Positions 42,557 through 53,742 of a stretch of DNA of 64,000 nt are shown here, piece by piece (the first letter of the stretch is position 1; every line of letters begins with the position of its first letter). A program made the translations under genes and the position numbers. Below the pieces are notes generated by a model. The model did no database searches, was not told the origin of the DNA, and worked only from the letters and a program-made list of their open reading frames with translations. Origin of the DNA: Ipomoea triloba (taxonomy: Eukaryota; Streptophyta; Magnoliopsida; Solanales; Convolvulaceae); the NCBI RefSeq assembly GCF_003576645.1, contig NC_044916.1:33095065-33159064 (forward strand). Direction: 5' to 3'.

Positions 42557-42706
42557 ATGGTAAATGAAAACTACAGGCTGACTTGGATACCAGAAAGGGC
42601 AAAAGCTTTGGCACATTACCGCAATGAGGTTGAGAGGATTGTAAACATTTCGGAAGGAGCCAAAAGACAGGCAGAGCAGAATGGTTATACGAATGCATCA
42701 GTGTGA
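42557..42706 (+). pseudogene. Short coding-like fragment of unknown origin (49 codons)
   Basis: A small open frame begins MVNENYRLTWIPERAKA and ends NGYTNASV before TGA. Its charged, helix-like composition is unlike the AT-rich translated noise around it, and a possible acceptor (CACTAAG) precedes it. I do not recognise the family. It may be the last exon of a gene piece captured by a transposon. No upstream exons or promoter were identified, so it is unlikely to be a working gene on its own. Confidence 0.3.
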
Positions 42707-42940
42707 ATTGGTGTAAATAAAAAAAAACGGAAGATTAGGGGAAATAAGGAAAGGAAAAGCCGAAGAAATAGGGGAAATATGGAAGGAAAATGAGTGGATG
42801 AAAATGAATTTATACTTTAACAGTTCTTTAGTCAATTTTAACGGTAACGGAATATGCTGGGCATTCTAGTCCATAAAAATGTAGTGTACAACATTAAGAA
42901 CATAATGTACAAGAAGGTAAGCAATTAAAAAAGGGACAAA

Positions 42941-42941
42941 A

Positions 42942-42976
<35 letters not shown>
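42941..42976. repeat. (AC)n/(AT)n microsatellite
   Basis: AC run followed by ATATAT. Confidence 0.9.
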
Positions 42977-42977
<1 letters not shown>

Positions 42978-43064
42978 CATACAATAACAAGTAGTTGTAT
43001 GAAAAGCTTGCATACTAATCTCATTCATATATCTAAAGTGATCAATGACTGAATTTTTTTTTTA

Positions 43065-43255
43065 AAATACAATGATATTTATGTAATTACGATGGTACAT
43101 TTGAAAACATTTGATAGTGCATCGTGGATAATTTGACATTGCACTCAATATATATAATAGTGCATGCACGTGTGCTCACTATTAATTATCCATAAATGCA
43201 CCATTAAACATTTCCAAATGCATTATTATAATTACAAAAATATCATCACATTTTT
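43065..43255. mobile_element. Small foldback (hairpin) element
   Basis: The left arm AATGATATTTATGTAATTAC...TTTGATAGTGCAT pairs with the right arm, which read inverted is GATGATATTTTTGTAATTAT...TTTAATGGTGCAT. The arms are about 70 bases each and the loop about 50. It is noncoding. Target duplication is unclear. Confidence 0.6.
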
Positions 43256-45029
43256 ATCATATGAAATTAATCCACATGATACTAGTTCTAAAGGGAGTCG
43301 TTTAAAATTTGTAATATCACAATTAAACCTAGGCTTTATTGCTTTACTGGTTTGATATATAGTACGCTTTATTGCTTTAAGTGGGCGCGTTTAGTAACCT
43401 TTGCTTTATTTTAAGAGAGATGTTGGTGCGCTTAATGCACACTAGCCTTTGCTTTATTTTATTTATTTTTTCAATTCTTTTGGTGGGGCTCATATTAGGA
43501 GGCAAAAAACTAAACTTTTACAAAATTATTTTTTTCTCTCATTTTTTTCTTCCACTTTACATTTGATCCCACAAAATATCACCTAAAAACTATTAATAGA
43601 GATGCTCTTGGAAGAAGTTAACTATTATCTACCACAATTTTTTATTTGTCATTAATATGTTTGGATTTAATTGTTAAAATTAAAATCATCATATGTAAAT
43701 ATGTAATTACAACTTGCACGAATAGTTGCTAGTTTTACATCATCATCCCCATCACAAGTAGTTTTAAAATCAGCTCAATCGCTTGGTTAACCACATAATT
43801 ATGTACCATGACGCCACTCGTGGTAAAATATTTGTTTTGACGAAATTAAAGCTTAATAATTGTATTTTAATGTCTAGTACCTTGTGTTCAAATGTCATAT
43901 CTGTTGCATGCTCTCTTTGAAAAAAAAAATAACATGATCGAACATATACTACTTTGTAATAGAGTCATTATTACTCAAAAAAACTGTAATTTAATTACAA
44001 TAATACTTTTAATCCCTCCACCCTTTCCCCCAAAAAGAAAAAGAAGAAGAGAGAGACAATATTACTTATATTAACATTTTTAATCACAAAATTAACTTTG
44101 TCAAACTTAAGGACACATCACAACTCATACTCTTGCGACAGGTGAAAGAGATAAATTGCGGGATATATCTCACTATAGCGTATAGGTCCCAAATGCGTGT
44201 CTCAACTAGTTTATTGTTATTGGTAGGGTTCAAACCACGCATAATGTGGCAGTTAGCAAAACAAAACTTATAACGTTATTTTTGATTGGTTGATTATTTG
44301 AGGTCTATCAGGGATAATTGTGTAAAGTATTATTACACAAGTAATGATACAATTTTTTAAAATTTACAGCGTCATATGTACTGTCACTGAAGTTTTGGAC
44401 ATTAAAAAAAAATTGATTATTGCGTGGATTATTTATAAACTCTTAGTTTATATTTTTATATAGTTGACCAATTTAGGTAGCAAATGATTTTTTTCTTTTT
44501 AATGTTTCATAATATTATGTCAATGATGAACATTAAACAACGATTATTTTAGTACTATTGAGTCTGTTACAATATAGTATCTGTTCATAAATATTTTCTC
44601 AACCTACTAAAATACAAAGAGTTAATAACCCCATATTAGGGTTCAAACCTGAGACCTCAATTATATCACTTAATATAAAAATATTAAAATTTTCTACAAT
44701 ATCATATGCTCTATAAAAATATTTTACAAGTTGTATTTTCCTCTTATGTATCTTTAACAAAGTATAATGTACAATTTTCAAAATACATGGCATAAAAACT
44801 TACCGAATTAAATTATCCCATTGTTTGTTTATTTTTCACTATATTTTCTTCCACTGTCCCTATACAAAATTGACATGCTCTATTGGGAATACGTAAACAC
44901 AAAAGATGATAGATGAAAAAGAAAAAAAAAACACATACACACCATCTCACGTAGTCTTGGCGTTTATTCAGTGTACACCACTTAGATATGAGTTTTCATC
45001 GTTACGAAAAAAAACATAATTATATTTTC

Positions 45030-45100
45030 ATTGGGGCTCAAACCGATAACTCTCATTTAGGAGAGTCACTTCATGTCATTAGATCACAAGGTTATTGGCG
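45030..45100 (-). repeat. SINE-like fragment (family B)
   Basis: The minus strand reads GCCAATAACCTTGTGATCTAA and then GTTATCGGTTTGAGCCCC, the same order as at 33036-33125. Confidence 0.4.
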
Positions 45101-45104
45101 CGCG

Positions 45105-45128
45105 TATATATATATATATATATATATA
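45105..45128. repeat. (TA)n microsatellite
   Basis: Short alternating TA run. Confidence 0.85.
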
Positions 45129-46160
45129 ATTTTACTACATAACTTTAGCTAATTTTATATTGCAATTAACTATTCACGGACATAATGAATAAATACGAAA
45201 AGTTGTTTAGGCTTGTCACATATCACATAATATAATCAATAAGGTGGCTAGTGGCCTATGAAAATATTAATAATTCCAACACAAAAAATGGTAGTGACGT
45301 TGTTGTTGTTGTTGTTGTGTTCTTATCATAACTGGAGAGTAATATTTTATGGAATGCTGTTCAATTTAAAATTTTTATTAAATATTATATTAAATGATCT
45401 AATTTGCGACTAATATTGTAATTTTATGAACATAAAATTATCATGATTTTAATTATATTATTTACTCATATCCCTTACATACACTGTATTCTTTTGAAAG
45501 TGAAGAAAAATAAAATTTTTCGTCTCTTTGTGACCGATATGTAGATCTAATCCATCAATTGTTTAAAGTATACATTTAATCTCTTAATTATTACTAAATT
45601 GGTAAATTTGGTCCATTAATGACTATATTTGTCTCTTTGATAATAACTAAATTTGCATCACAAATAATTGAGAAACCAAATATACACAACGATTTTAAGG
45701 AAATGCCTGAAGATATTATTTTTCATTTAATAAAATGACTTATTTGGTTATTGATAGATCAAATATGTCACTTTGATAATAACTAAATGATGGAGGGGTG
45801 CTCGACAATTAGCTATTAATTAATAATTGATTTTGTTAATTGTTTTAACCCATTTGTAATACTGGCGTTTTGTATGGAAGAATATTATAACTGAGAGATT
45901 AAATATGTTATCTTTTCTTATTTTAATTCAATTAACATTGCAATTTCTAAAATCATTTATATAAAGAATAAGTGAAAATTGCGATTTAATTAAAACTCTG
46001 ACTCAATTATTGGACATAAAAAATAAAAATAAAAAAAAAGTGAAGGGGGCCATTTTAAATAGTACGTCAGCCTTCAATAATAGTTATACGGAGTAATATA
46101 ATACTATCTGCTTCAGTATACAACTATACACCCACCCGCCAGTCGCCAGATCACACATAG

Positions 46161-46193
46161 ATGAGGAAGCTGCGATGCGTGAGCGTTGGATAA
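46161..46193 (+). promoter_or_regulatory. Possible upstream ORF in the K+ transporter leader
   Basis: A 10-codon frame, MRKLRCVSVG, closed by TAA, lies in the GC-rich segment that is probably the noncoding first exon. If transcribed, it would be read before the main start at 46764. The transcript start is unknown, so this is tentative. Confidence 0.3.
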
Positions 46194-46763
46194 TTACACT
46201 CGCCACCACCCGCTTCAACGCGCCGCCCCTCTGCTGCCGCCCTATTCCTCTTCCATTGCCGCCGATTCCTTGCTAAAAAAGTTCGTTCCCTGTACCACTT
46301 CGCCTCTTGGGAGCTGGGTTGTGTTTGAATGTCTGCGTGCAGAATTGAGTATTTTATTTGGGTTTATAGTTTTTTTTTTTTGCTTACCGGAATTGCTTTC
46401 CTTTTTGCTTGTTTTGTGTGTTGTTTTCTCATTTTATCACTGATTTTTACTTCTGCCTTCAGTTCTGGTATTTGCGTTTATCTAAGTCTGATCTTGTTTG
46501 CTTTTTGCAAGTTTGATGCTTCAATTTGATTGCTTATTTGAAGAAAAAAAGTAGGTTTTTAGCATAATAAAGCTTAGTAATTCCGTTTCATTTAGCAAGA
46601 TGGATTTAACTTGAGTCCACTCAGATGCTGTTCATTATCAGTCTTTCCTTAGCTTTTATTGCTAAGTTTTTATGCCAAAATTCACTTCATTTTTTTGGAT
46701 GTTTCTGTCAAATCTTAATTCTGTATCAAATTAAATGCTGAAAAAACTGTGGCAGGTGTAAAG

Positions 46764-49700
46764 ATGTATCAAGTTGACATTAATCGTCAAGAAGATGGTG
46801 CAGAACTGCCTCCTCCACTTGCAGCAAGTGCGAGTGAGGTTTCATCCCATGTAGGTGGACGAGAAGGCAGTGCAGTTCATAGAAAAAAGCAATCAAAGGT
46901 AGAAATATTTCTTATTTACTTTCTTTGAGGCCTTTCTAGTTTCTAGCCAGTGAGTTCAGATAGTTGACCTAACATTTTCTTTTTAAATTTTTGTTGACAT
47001 GAGAAAGGTTGTACATGAAATGCGATGCTAATATGCTATTCTTTGATCAATGACATGTGTGATGGAAAAAATTATTGATTTACAGTATATGGTTATGTCA
47101 GAGCAGAGTTCCTTCCTCCTAGTTTATCTCACATCAGTTTGCACAGATTTCCTTCATCTTATTCTGTCAATTGGACTACTTCCAATGGGGTTTACTCTAT
47201 TAAGGTCACTACAATAATTGACACTTTGGCCATCATCTAACATAGTAGCATCTCCAATTTACTCTTAAGGCTTAAATGTGGCCAAAATTTTGAACTTTGC
47301 TCTTAAGCTTGCAAGTTGTGGGAGGTGGTTTTCATATGAGTATTCTATAGGTATTGAGACTACCTGTCATAAACCTTTTTGGGTTGTGGGACAGGTGACA
47401 AGGGGAGTTGAAACTAGATAGCTAAAAATTTCAGAGACTTGGTTGCTTGATTACCAGTGTCACTCTATGAACTTTGGCATTCAAATTTTGACTTATTTTT
47501 TCTTGTCACATGCATGGATTACAATTTAAAATTGTTGCAAGTTTTCCATATTTGTTATAAGCATCTTCAGAATGGTATTTACTCAGAAAACGTGTTTTTA
47601 ATTGCATTAGGAGTGTCATCAGTGATATTTGTTAAATTTTTGTGAAGGTTACTTTAGTAAATGTGTGTGTACTGATAAGAAAAAGATGTGTATGATGACT
47701 GATGATTGAAAAGTTGCGCATACTATAGCAAGGCTCAACTACTTCCTTGATTGTCTCCTGCAATGCTACCTGTTCCTGCTCAGACAAATATTTAGAAAGT
47801 CAAAACTTGGTGACTGTATACTTTTTCTAAATATAGGGTGCTGAGTATGGATAAGAAAATAGTACAGCAGTAAACTGTGTAGTCCTGAAGCAGATGATTT
47901 ATACTGTTACCAATATATGTAAACTCAAAATTAGTTCTAAATTTTAGGGTACTGGTGTCAAGTATGTAGTAATGAAGCACATGCTTTATAACATAATTAA
48001 AATGTAATAGTTGATACTTCAATTGAGTTTCTATTGCAAGTTCAACAATTATTGGAATTAGTTCAGTAGCCTTTATCATCTTTTATTAATTTATTTGTTT
48101 TGGGACTAAAACAACATATTTTTGCATGTGAAGTTTTCTGTGGTAAATATTACCCGGGATCTGCTGTTGGCGTACCAGAGTTTTGGGGTCGTATATGGGG
48201 ATTTGAGCACATCACCTCTTTATGTCTATAAAAGTATATTTGTGGACAAGTTGCAGAAGCATCAAACACCAGATGCAATATTTGGTGCCTTCTCATTGGT
48301 CTTTTGGACAATAACATTGCTGCCTTTGCTCAAGTATGTAGTTGTGGTGCTGAGTGCAGATGACAATGGTGAAGGTATGTTAGGCTAGTATTCGTATTGC
48401 TCACTCACTACTTTTGAAACTACTTTTCTGTCTGATTGTGTTACACTGTCTGTACCTATATTTGTTTTGTTAGGTGGCAGCTTTGCTTTATACTCTCTGC
48501 TCTGTAGACATGCAAAGTTTAGTCTCCTTCCCAATCAACAAGCTGCTGATGAGGAACTATCTGCTTACAAATATGGCTCCACTGGGCATTCTGCATCATC
48601 TTTATCATTGAAGAGATTTCTAGAGAGGCATAAAAAGGCACGGACAGTTCTACTCATCATTGTATTACTAGGGGCTTGCATGCTCATTGGTGATGGTGTG
48701 CTTACTCCTCCTATATCAGGTAGTCAATTATAACTGACAAGATTCTTTTAGGGCAACTAGCAAGTCTATATACACTAGAGAGTATTTACAAGTTTCTTTA
48801 GATGGTAGAATGATATTTCACAGTTTTTGATTTCTTTGTTGTGTGTTTAGCCAACACAAAATCACCCGTAGTGTCATTAATGACATGAAGGTTACCTAGA
48901 TCATCATTTACAGAATTAAAATTGTTTTAGGAAGATTTTATGCTAGCATGGCTTCCTAACTAATTAGATGCATGAATGCAATAAGTCTTTTTGTTTGACC
49001 TTGAGTAAACTTATTATAGTATGCATTGTCTTATGGCAGTTTTATCAGCGATTTCTGGGATTCAAGATACTGCTGAAAGCCTGCCTAATGGTAGATTCAA
49101 CTTACCTTCTCTTTTTGTGATGGCTCTAAGTAGTCAGCATGTGATTACAGGGCAATACATTTGATTTACTCATCTAATTACAAGAAGTGTTTGTTGTTGA
49201 CAGGTGCAGTCGTATTGATTACTTGTGTTATATTGGTTGGTCTATTTGCTCTTCAGCATGTTGGTACCCACAGAGTAGCTTTCTTGTTTGCACCAATAGT
49301 AATAATCTGGTTAATATCTATTTTTGCAATTGGGCTGTACAATACAATTGTCTGGAATCCAAATATTCTCTCTGCTCTTTCTCCCTATTATATCGTCAAG
49401 TTCTTTCGGGAGACTGGAAAAGATGGTTGGATTTCACTCGGGGGAGTGCTCCTATCTGTAACAGGTATAGTACATGAGAAGCTACTTAAGTTTTAAATAC
49501 AAATACACCACTAGGGATTACCTTAAATTTAGATTTCGATAATTACTTCTTTTATCTTTTCATCTTTGTTGGACAAGGTACCGAAGCTATGTTCGCGGAT
49601 CTTGGTCATTTTAATTCCTTCTCAATGAGGGTAACTACTCTAGCTCTTAGCACTATGAAAGTTTTAGTTGCATTGTGAAGGACAATTATTCTTCTTTTAT

Positions 49701-52700
49701 GGTGTTAGGACCCAAGCCTATATTTCTCTCCCGACAAATCTTCAAAGTTGAGATTTGAGATTGTTGGAAAACAAAGTGGTTTTCATTTCTCTTGTTTACT
49801 CATGTTGAATTTCTCGAGTATATGGTTTAGTCGAAGACTCAAGTCAAGTAATTAAAAGAGTCATTGCTTATAAATAGTAGGCTCTTTTAATTTAATCCTA
49901 TCAAGAGAATTATCAATCTTATAACTCTGGTACTGGCTCTTTGCTAGCCACTAGGGCTTCCAATCCATTGTTTCTAAGTCAGCTTCTTTTCTCCTCTTTC
50001 TGACAGTTTTCAGGCAGGCACTGTTCACATGAACAATAGTGTAAACAGTACCCTGGCACTGTTTGCCAAAGGTTTCATTTATGTTTTAGCTTCTCATTTT
50101 AACATTCCTGGCTGATTTTGGCTACAAATTCCAAAGTTCAGCCTCTTATAATTACTTTATGAATTCATTACCCTGTTCATGTCATGAATGAGCCGATTTG
50201 ACTTGCTTGTCACTTCATTTAGAGCCACTAATTTCCATATTTGGTGCTAGTCCTCTCCAAAACAGCATATTTAGCATAATTTTCTGTTCTCGCTGTGCAC
50301 TTTCTAGTAATGAAGACAGCTTCACTGAAGATTGGTTTTTCAATGTTTCTTATGAACTTGAGGGGCATGTTGGAAATGAAGTGCCATTCATATTATCTTA
50401 TTTTATTATTCTGGAGTTACGGGTTCATATAGTTAGTTGAAGAATGAAGTGCCATATTTAACACATGTTGTAAAGTGCTGAGATTCTCATTGCCTATAAA
50501 TACTAGACTCTTGTAATATATCCTGTCAAGATAATTAAGTTAACAATCTACGTTATCTTGTTATACTATAGTCCCTTGCTTAACTGATATTGTTTCTGCT
50601 TTACCGGTGGGTGGTGGCTCTTTGCCACCCACCAAGTCTTCCAATTCATTATTTCTTAACAGAGATAATTAGGCAGCTTCTAGTACTCTTCCTTAAAAAG
50701 GAAACACTTACCAATCTGATTTTTCTTTTCATTGCAGCTTGCATTTGTATTTGTTGTGTATCCTTGCTTAGTGGTACAGTACATGGGTCAGGCTGCTTTT
50801 CTGTCTAAAAACATTCCCTCAATCTCAAATAGTTTCTATGATTCTGTCCCCGGTTAGTATTTTTCTCAAACTTAAATGAGATTTTATCAAGGATGGCTAG
50901 TATGATCAAATTTTCACATAACTGCTTGTTCTCATTCCTTCTCTTACAGGTGGTGCACATTGGCCTGTTTTTGTTATTGCTACCCTTGCAAGTATTGTTG
51001 GCAGTCAATCAATTATCACAGCTACATTCTCCATTGTCAAGCAATGTAATGCACTTGGATGCTTCCCAAGGGTCAAGATTGTCCACACGTCAAGGCATAT
51101 TTATGGCCAGATTTATATACCGGAAATAAATTGGATACTAATGATTCTTACTCTGGCAGTGGCGATTGGCTTCCGTGATACAACTTTAATTGGAAATGCA
51201 TATGGTAAGTAAATGTTTTGAAGATCTTACTCCCCCAATTTCATTTTCCAGATTCTGTTCTATTCACCTTTACATTGATGATAGAATTTTCGCATGCCTT
51301 GTGTTTCTACGTCTTATATATTCAGCTCATATTGCCTACAAAAATTAACTGAATCTCTCAAAGACAGTGCTTTCCTATTAGATCAATATTAGTTGAACTC
51401 AATAAAGTAAATTGTTTAATTGTCCCTTCCACTCCTTGAGTGCTTAAAAGTAATTTATGTAAGCAACTATTTCACTTTTTTTTTTTTTTTTTTAAATATA
51501 TAATTTAATATAATTCATAGACCTTTATGGTCCCTCCTTCCAATTTTAACAACCAATTTATGTTTTAATATCTATTAGACCTTCCTCACGAGTGGGCCAC
51601 ATTATTTACTTTTAGTAATTATCAAGGTCAGGAGTCACTTCAATATTATTTTCAATGAAATAAAATGGGGTAATTTCTTTAACGATGCATTTATATACCT
51701 CGTCCACTTTCCTAGACTTAAGGGTGCTTAGTACCCTCCTCCCAAGCTTGTACAGAGGTGAGTAGTAGTTTCCCTTCTTGCTCCACACAAAAAAATGCTA
51801 GCCTCATTCCCCCATAAATTACTACAGTGGACCATATGGTGCAGTCATTTTGTTAGGTTTTTGTCTTTGGTTATTTGTCATTTAAATATTACTGTTGCTA
51901 TCAATTTGTTTCTGATGGATTTTTTTTTTCTTTTTTTTTTTTTTCAGGGCTAGCTTGCATGACAGTAATGGTTATCACAACATTTTTGATGTCACTTATC
52001 ATTGTCTTTGTCTGGGAAAGAAACATCATATTTGCTGTTGCCTTTCTCATTTTCTTTTGGTTCATAGAAGGTTTATACCTGTCGGCATCAGTCATTAAAG
52101 TTCCACAGGGTGGATGGGTATCACTTGTTCTCTCTCTTGTATTCTTGTTTGTTATGTTTGTCTGGCACTATGGAACTCGCAAGAAGTACAGCTTTGATCT
52201 TCACAACAAAGTTCCACTAAGATGGCTTCTTGGCTTGGGTCCCAGCCTTGGTATCGTTCGTGTGCCAGGCATAGGCCTGATATATTCAGAATTAGCAACA
52301 GGAGTCCCATCAATTTTCTCACATTTTGTAACTAACCTTCCTGCATTTCATAGTGTGCTTGTATTTGTGTGTGTGAAGTCTGTTCCCGTGCCCTATGTTG
52401 CACCCGAGGAAAGGTTCCTTATTGGCCGCATTTGCCCTAGACCCTATCGCATGTATCGGTGCATTATCAGATATGGCTACAAGGATATACAGCGAAACGA
52501 TGGAGACTTTGAGGAACAGCTGATACAAAGTATAGCAGAATTCATTCAAATGGAAGCAGTAGAACCTCAGCTATCAAGCTCTGAGAGTTTATCTTTTGAT
52601 GGGAGGATGGCAGTTATAAGCACCAAGAGTATACAGTCAAGTTCAAGTTTGATTGTACGAGATGATGATTTGGGTTCGAGTTATTCCATTCAAAGCAGCA

Positions 52701-53032
52701 AATCCCCAACCCTCCAGAGTCTAAGATCTGCTTATGATGATGAGAACATGCAAATCAGGAGACGCCGTGTTAGGTTTCAATTAGCAGACACCCCCGGGAT
52801 GGACCCTGCAGTTAGGGAAGAGCTTACAGACTTGATTCAGGCAAAGGAAGCAGGGGCTGCATATATATTGGGCCACTCTTATGTGAAGGCGAGGAGATCA
52901 TCATCGTTTCTGAAAAAGCTTGTTATCGATATTGCGTATTCATTTCTGCGCAAGAATTGCAGGGGTCCTTCTGTCGCACTAAACATTCCACACATTAGCC
53001 TCATCGAAGTTGGCATGATATATTATGTGTAG
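46764..53032 (+). CDS. KUP/HAK/KT potassium transporter (9 coding exons, 768 aa)
   Basis: Integral membrane K+ (probably K+/H+ symport) transporter of the KUP/HAK/KT family. Exons: 46764-46898, 48134-48374, 48474-48719, 49040-49090, 49204-49464, 49578-49630, 50738-50852, 50950-51204, 51948-53032. Total 2307 nt, all GT-AG, frame closed. Residues 1-45 are hydrophilic. The family signature [14 protein letters not shown] starts at residue 63. [20 protein letters not shown] and GDGVLTP follow, then VGLFALQH and [12 protein letters not shown] in the core, with about a dozen hydrophobic segments in all. A cytosolic tail ends in [15 protein letters not shown], typical of the plant family. [15 protein letters not shown] recalls the KT3/KUP4-KUP3 group, but I do not assign a paralog. 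The length is normal (about 770-790 aa). The exact start is the least certain part: the upstream exon appears noncoding, with acceptor GGCAG at 46755. Confidence 0.94.
49709..50665 (+). mobile_element. Possible TRIM-like LTR element in K+ transporter intron 6
   Basis: Two diverged direct repeats lie at about 49709-49985 and 50440-50665. Each has GCTTATAAATAGTAGGCTC or CCTATAAATACTAGACTC (TATA-like), then ATCCTATCAAG or ATCCTGTCAAG, then CTCTTTGC...CCA, then CTTCCAATCCATTGTTTCT or a close variant. The first starts TGTTAGGACCCAAG, a common LTR start. The interior is short and noncoding. Limits are approximate. Confidence 0.4.
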
Positions 53033-53299
53033 AGGAGGATGCCTACCCAGGTGCCTATCTTTATCCCCATAGTGACAGATTATGTACTCTTTGCAGCTAC
53101 GCTTTGCTTATTTGATGGGACTTGCTAGCTTTTTTTTCTGCATTTCCTGTGTATAGACTAGATATAGCTCAAGTAATTTTCGTGTACCGAACAAGCTTCT
53201 CTTTAATGCCAAACTTTTTTTTTGGTCCTTAATTGTATATTATTATCAGTGTGTAATACACATCAAAGACAGCTTGTTGCTCATCATTGTGACATTAAA

Positions 53300-53480
53300 T
53301 TTCTGGAGAACATTTTGGTTATAATGTGATTGTCTCTGTTTTTGAAATTTTGCTTTCCGGAAAAAAATTTGGTCTGGTTTTGGTATAATGTGATTGTCTC
53401 TGTTCTTGAAATTTTCTTTTCTGGAGAACAATTAGGTCTGGTTTTAGTATAATGTGACTGTTTTTGAAAATTTGCTTTTG
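53300..53480. repeat. 64-bp tandem repeat, three copies, in the K+ transporter 3' flank
   Basis: ATAATGTGATTGTCTCTGTT recurs at 53321 and 53385, with ATAATGTGACTGTTTTTGAA at 53449, exact 64-base steps. Between them sit TTTCTGGAGAACA and TTTCCGGAAAAAA variants. It lies about 270 bases past the stop codon, probably in or just beyond the 3' untranslated region. Confidence 0.9.
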
Positions 53481-53742
53481 TTTGAATTCTGCAACACAAT
53501 TATGCATATTGCACCAAAGAACAAAATCATACTGAAACTAGAAACTCAGATATATTCTCAAAATGTTTCTCTTCCATTCAAACTGGAAACTGCATTCATA
53601 AAATATGGATTTCCTCAGTTCATACTTTATTCTGGGACAAGAAATCAAAGAGAAGAATAGAAAGTTGTCATCGCATGAAGGCAATACATGCCTAGCAGCC
53701 ACATATATCCTTCCCTTAAAGAGTGAGATGGAAAGAGCCCGC

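Larger units (their letters stand above)
39001..46140. other. AT-rich spacer between the LEA_2 gene and the K+ transporter
   Basis: About 7 kb with no recognised host gene. It contains a Helitron 3' end (40128), a foldback element (43065-43255), SINE-like fragments, several microsatellites, and a duplicated block (about 41280-41335 and 42365-42425 share TTTCAAAATCCCTTCTATCA or a close variant). The two flanking genes diverge, so both promoters lie at the edges of this stretch. Confidence 0.5.

Noticed and set aside
52319..52549. Minus-strand frame opposite the last K+ transporter exon
   Set aside because: Antisense shadow of the transporter's tail.
53300..53480. CRISPR-like array
   Set aside because: The 64-base units are continuous tandem copies without distinct spacers, and the DNA is plant nuclear.
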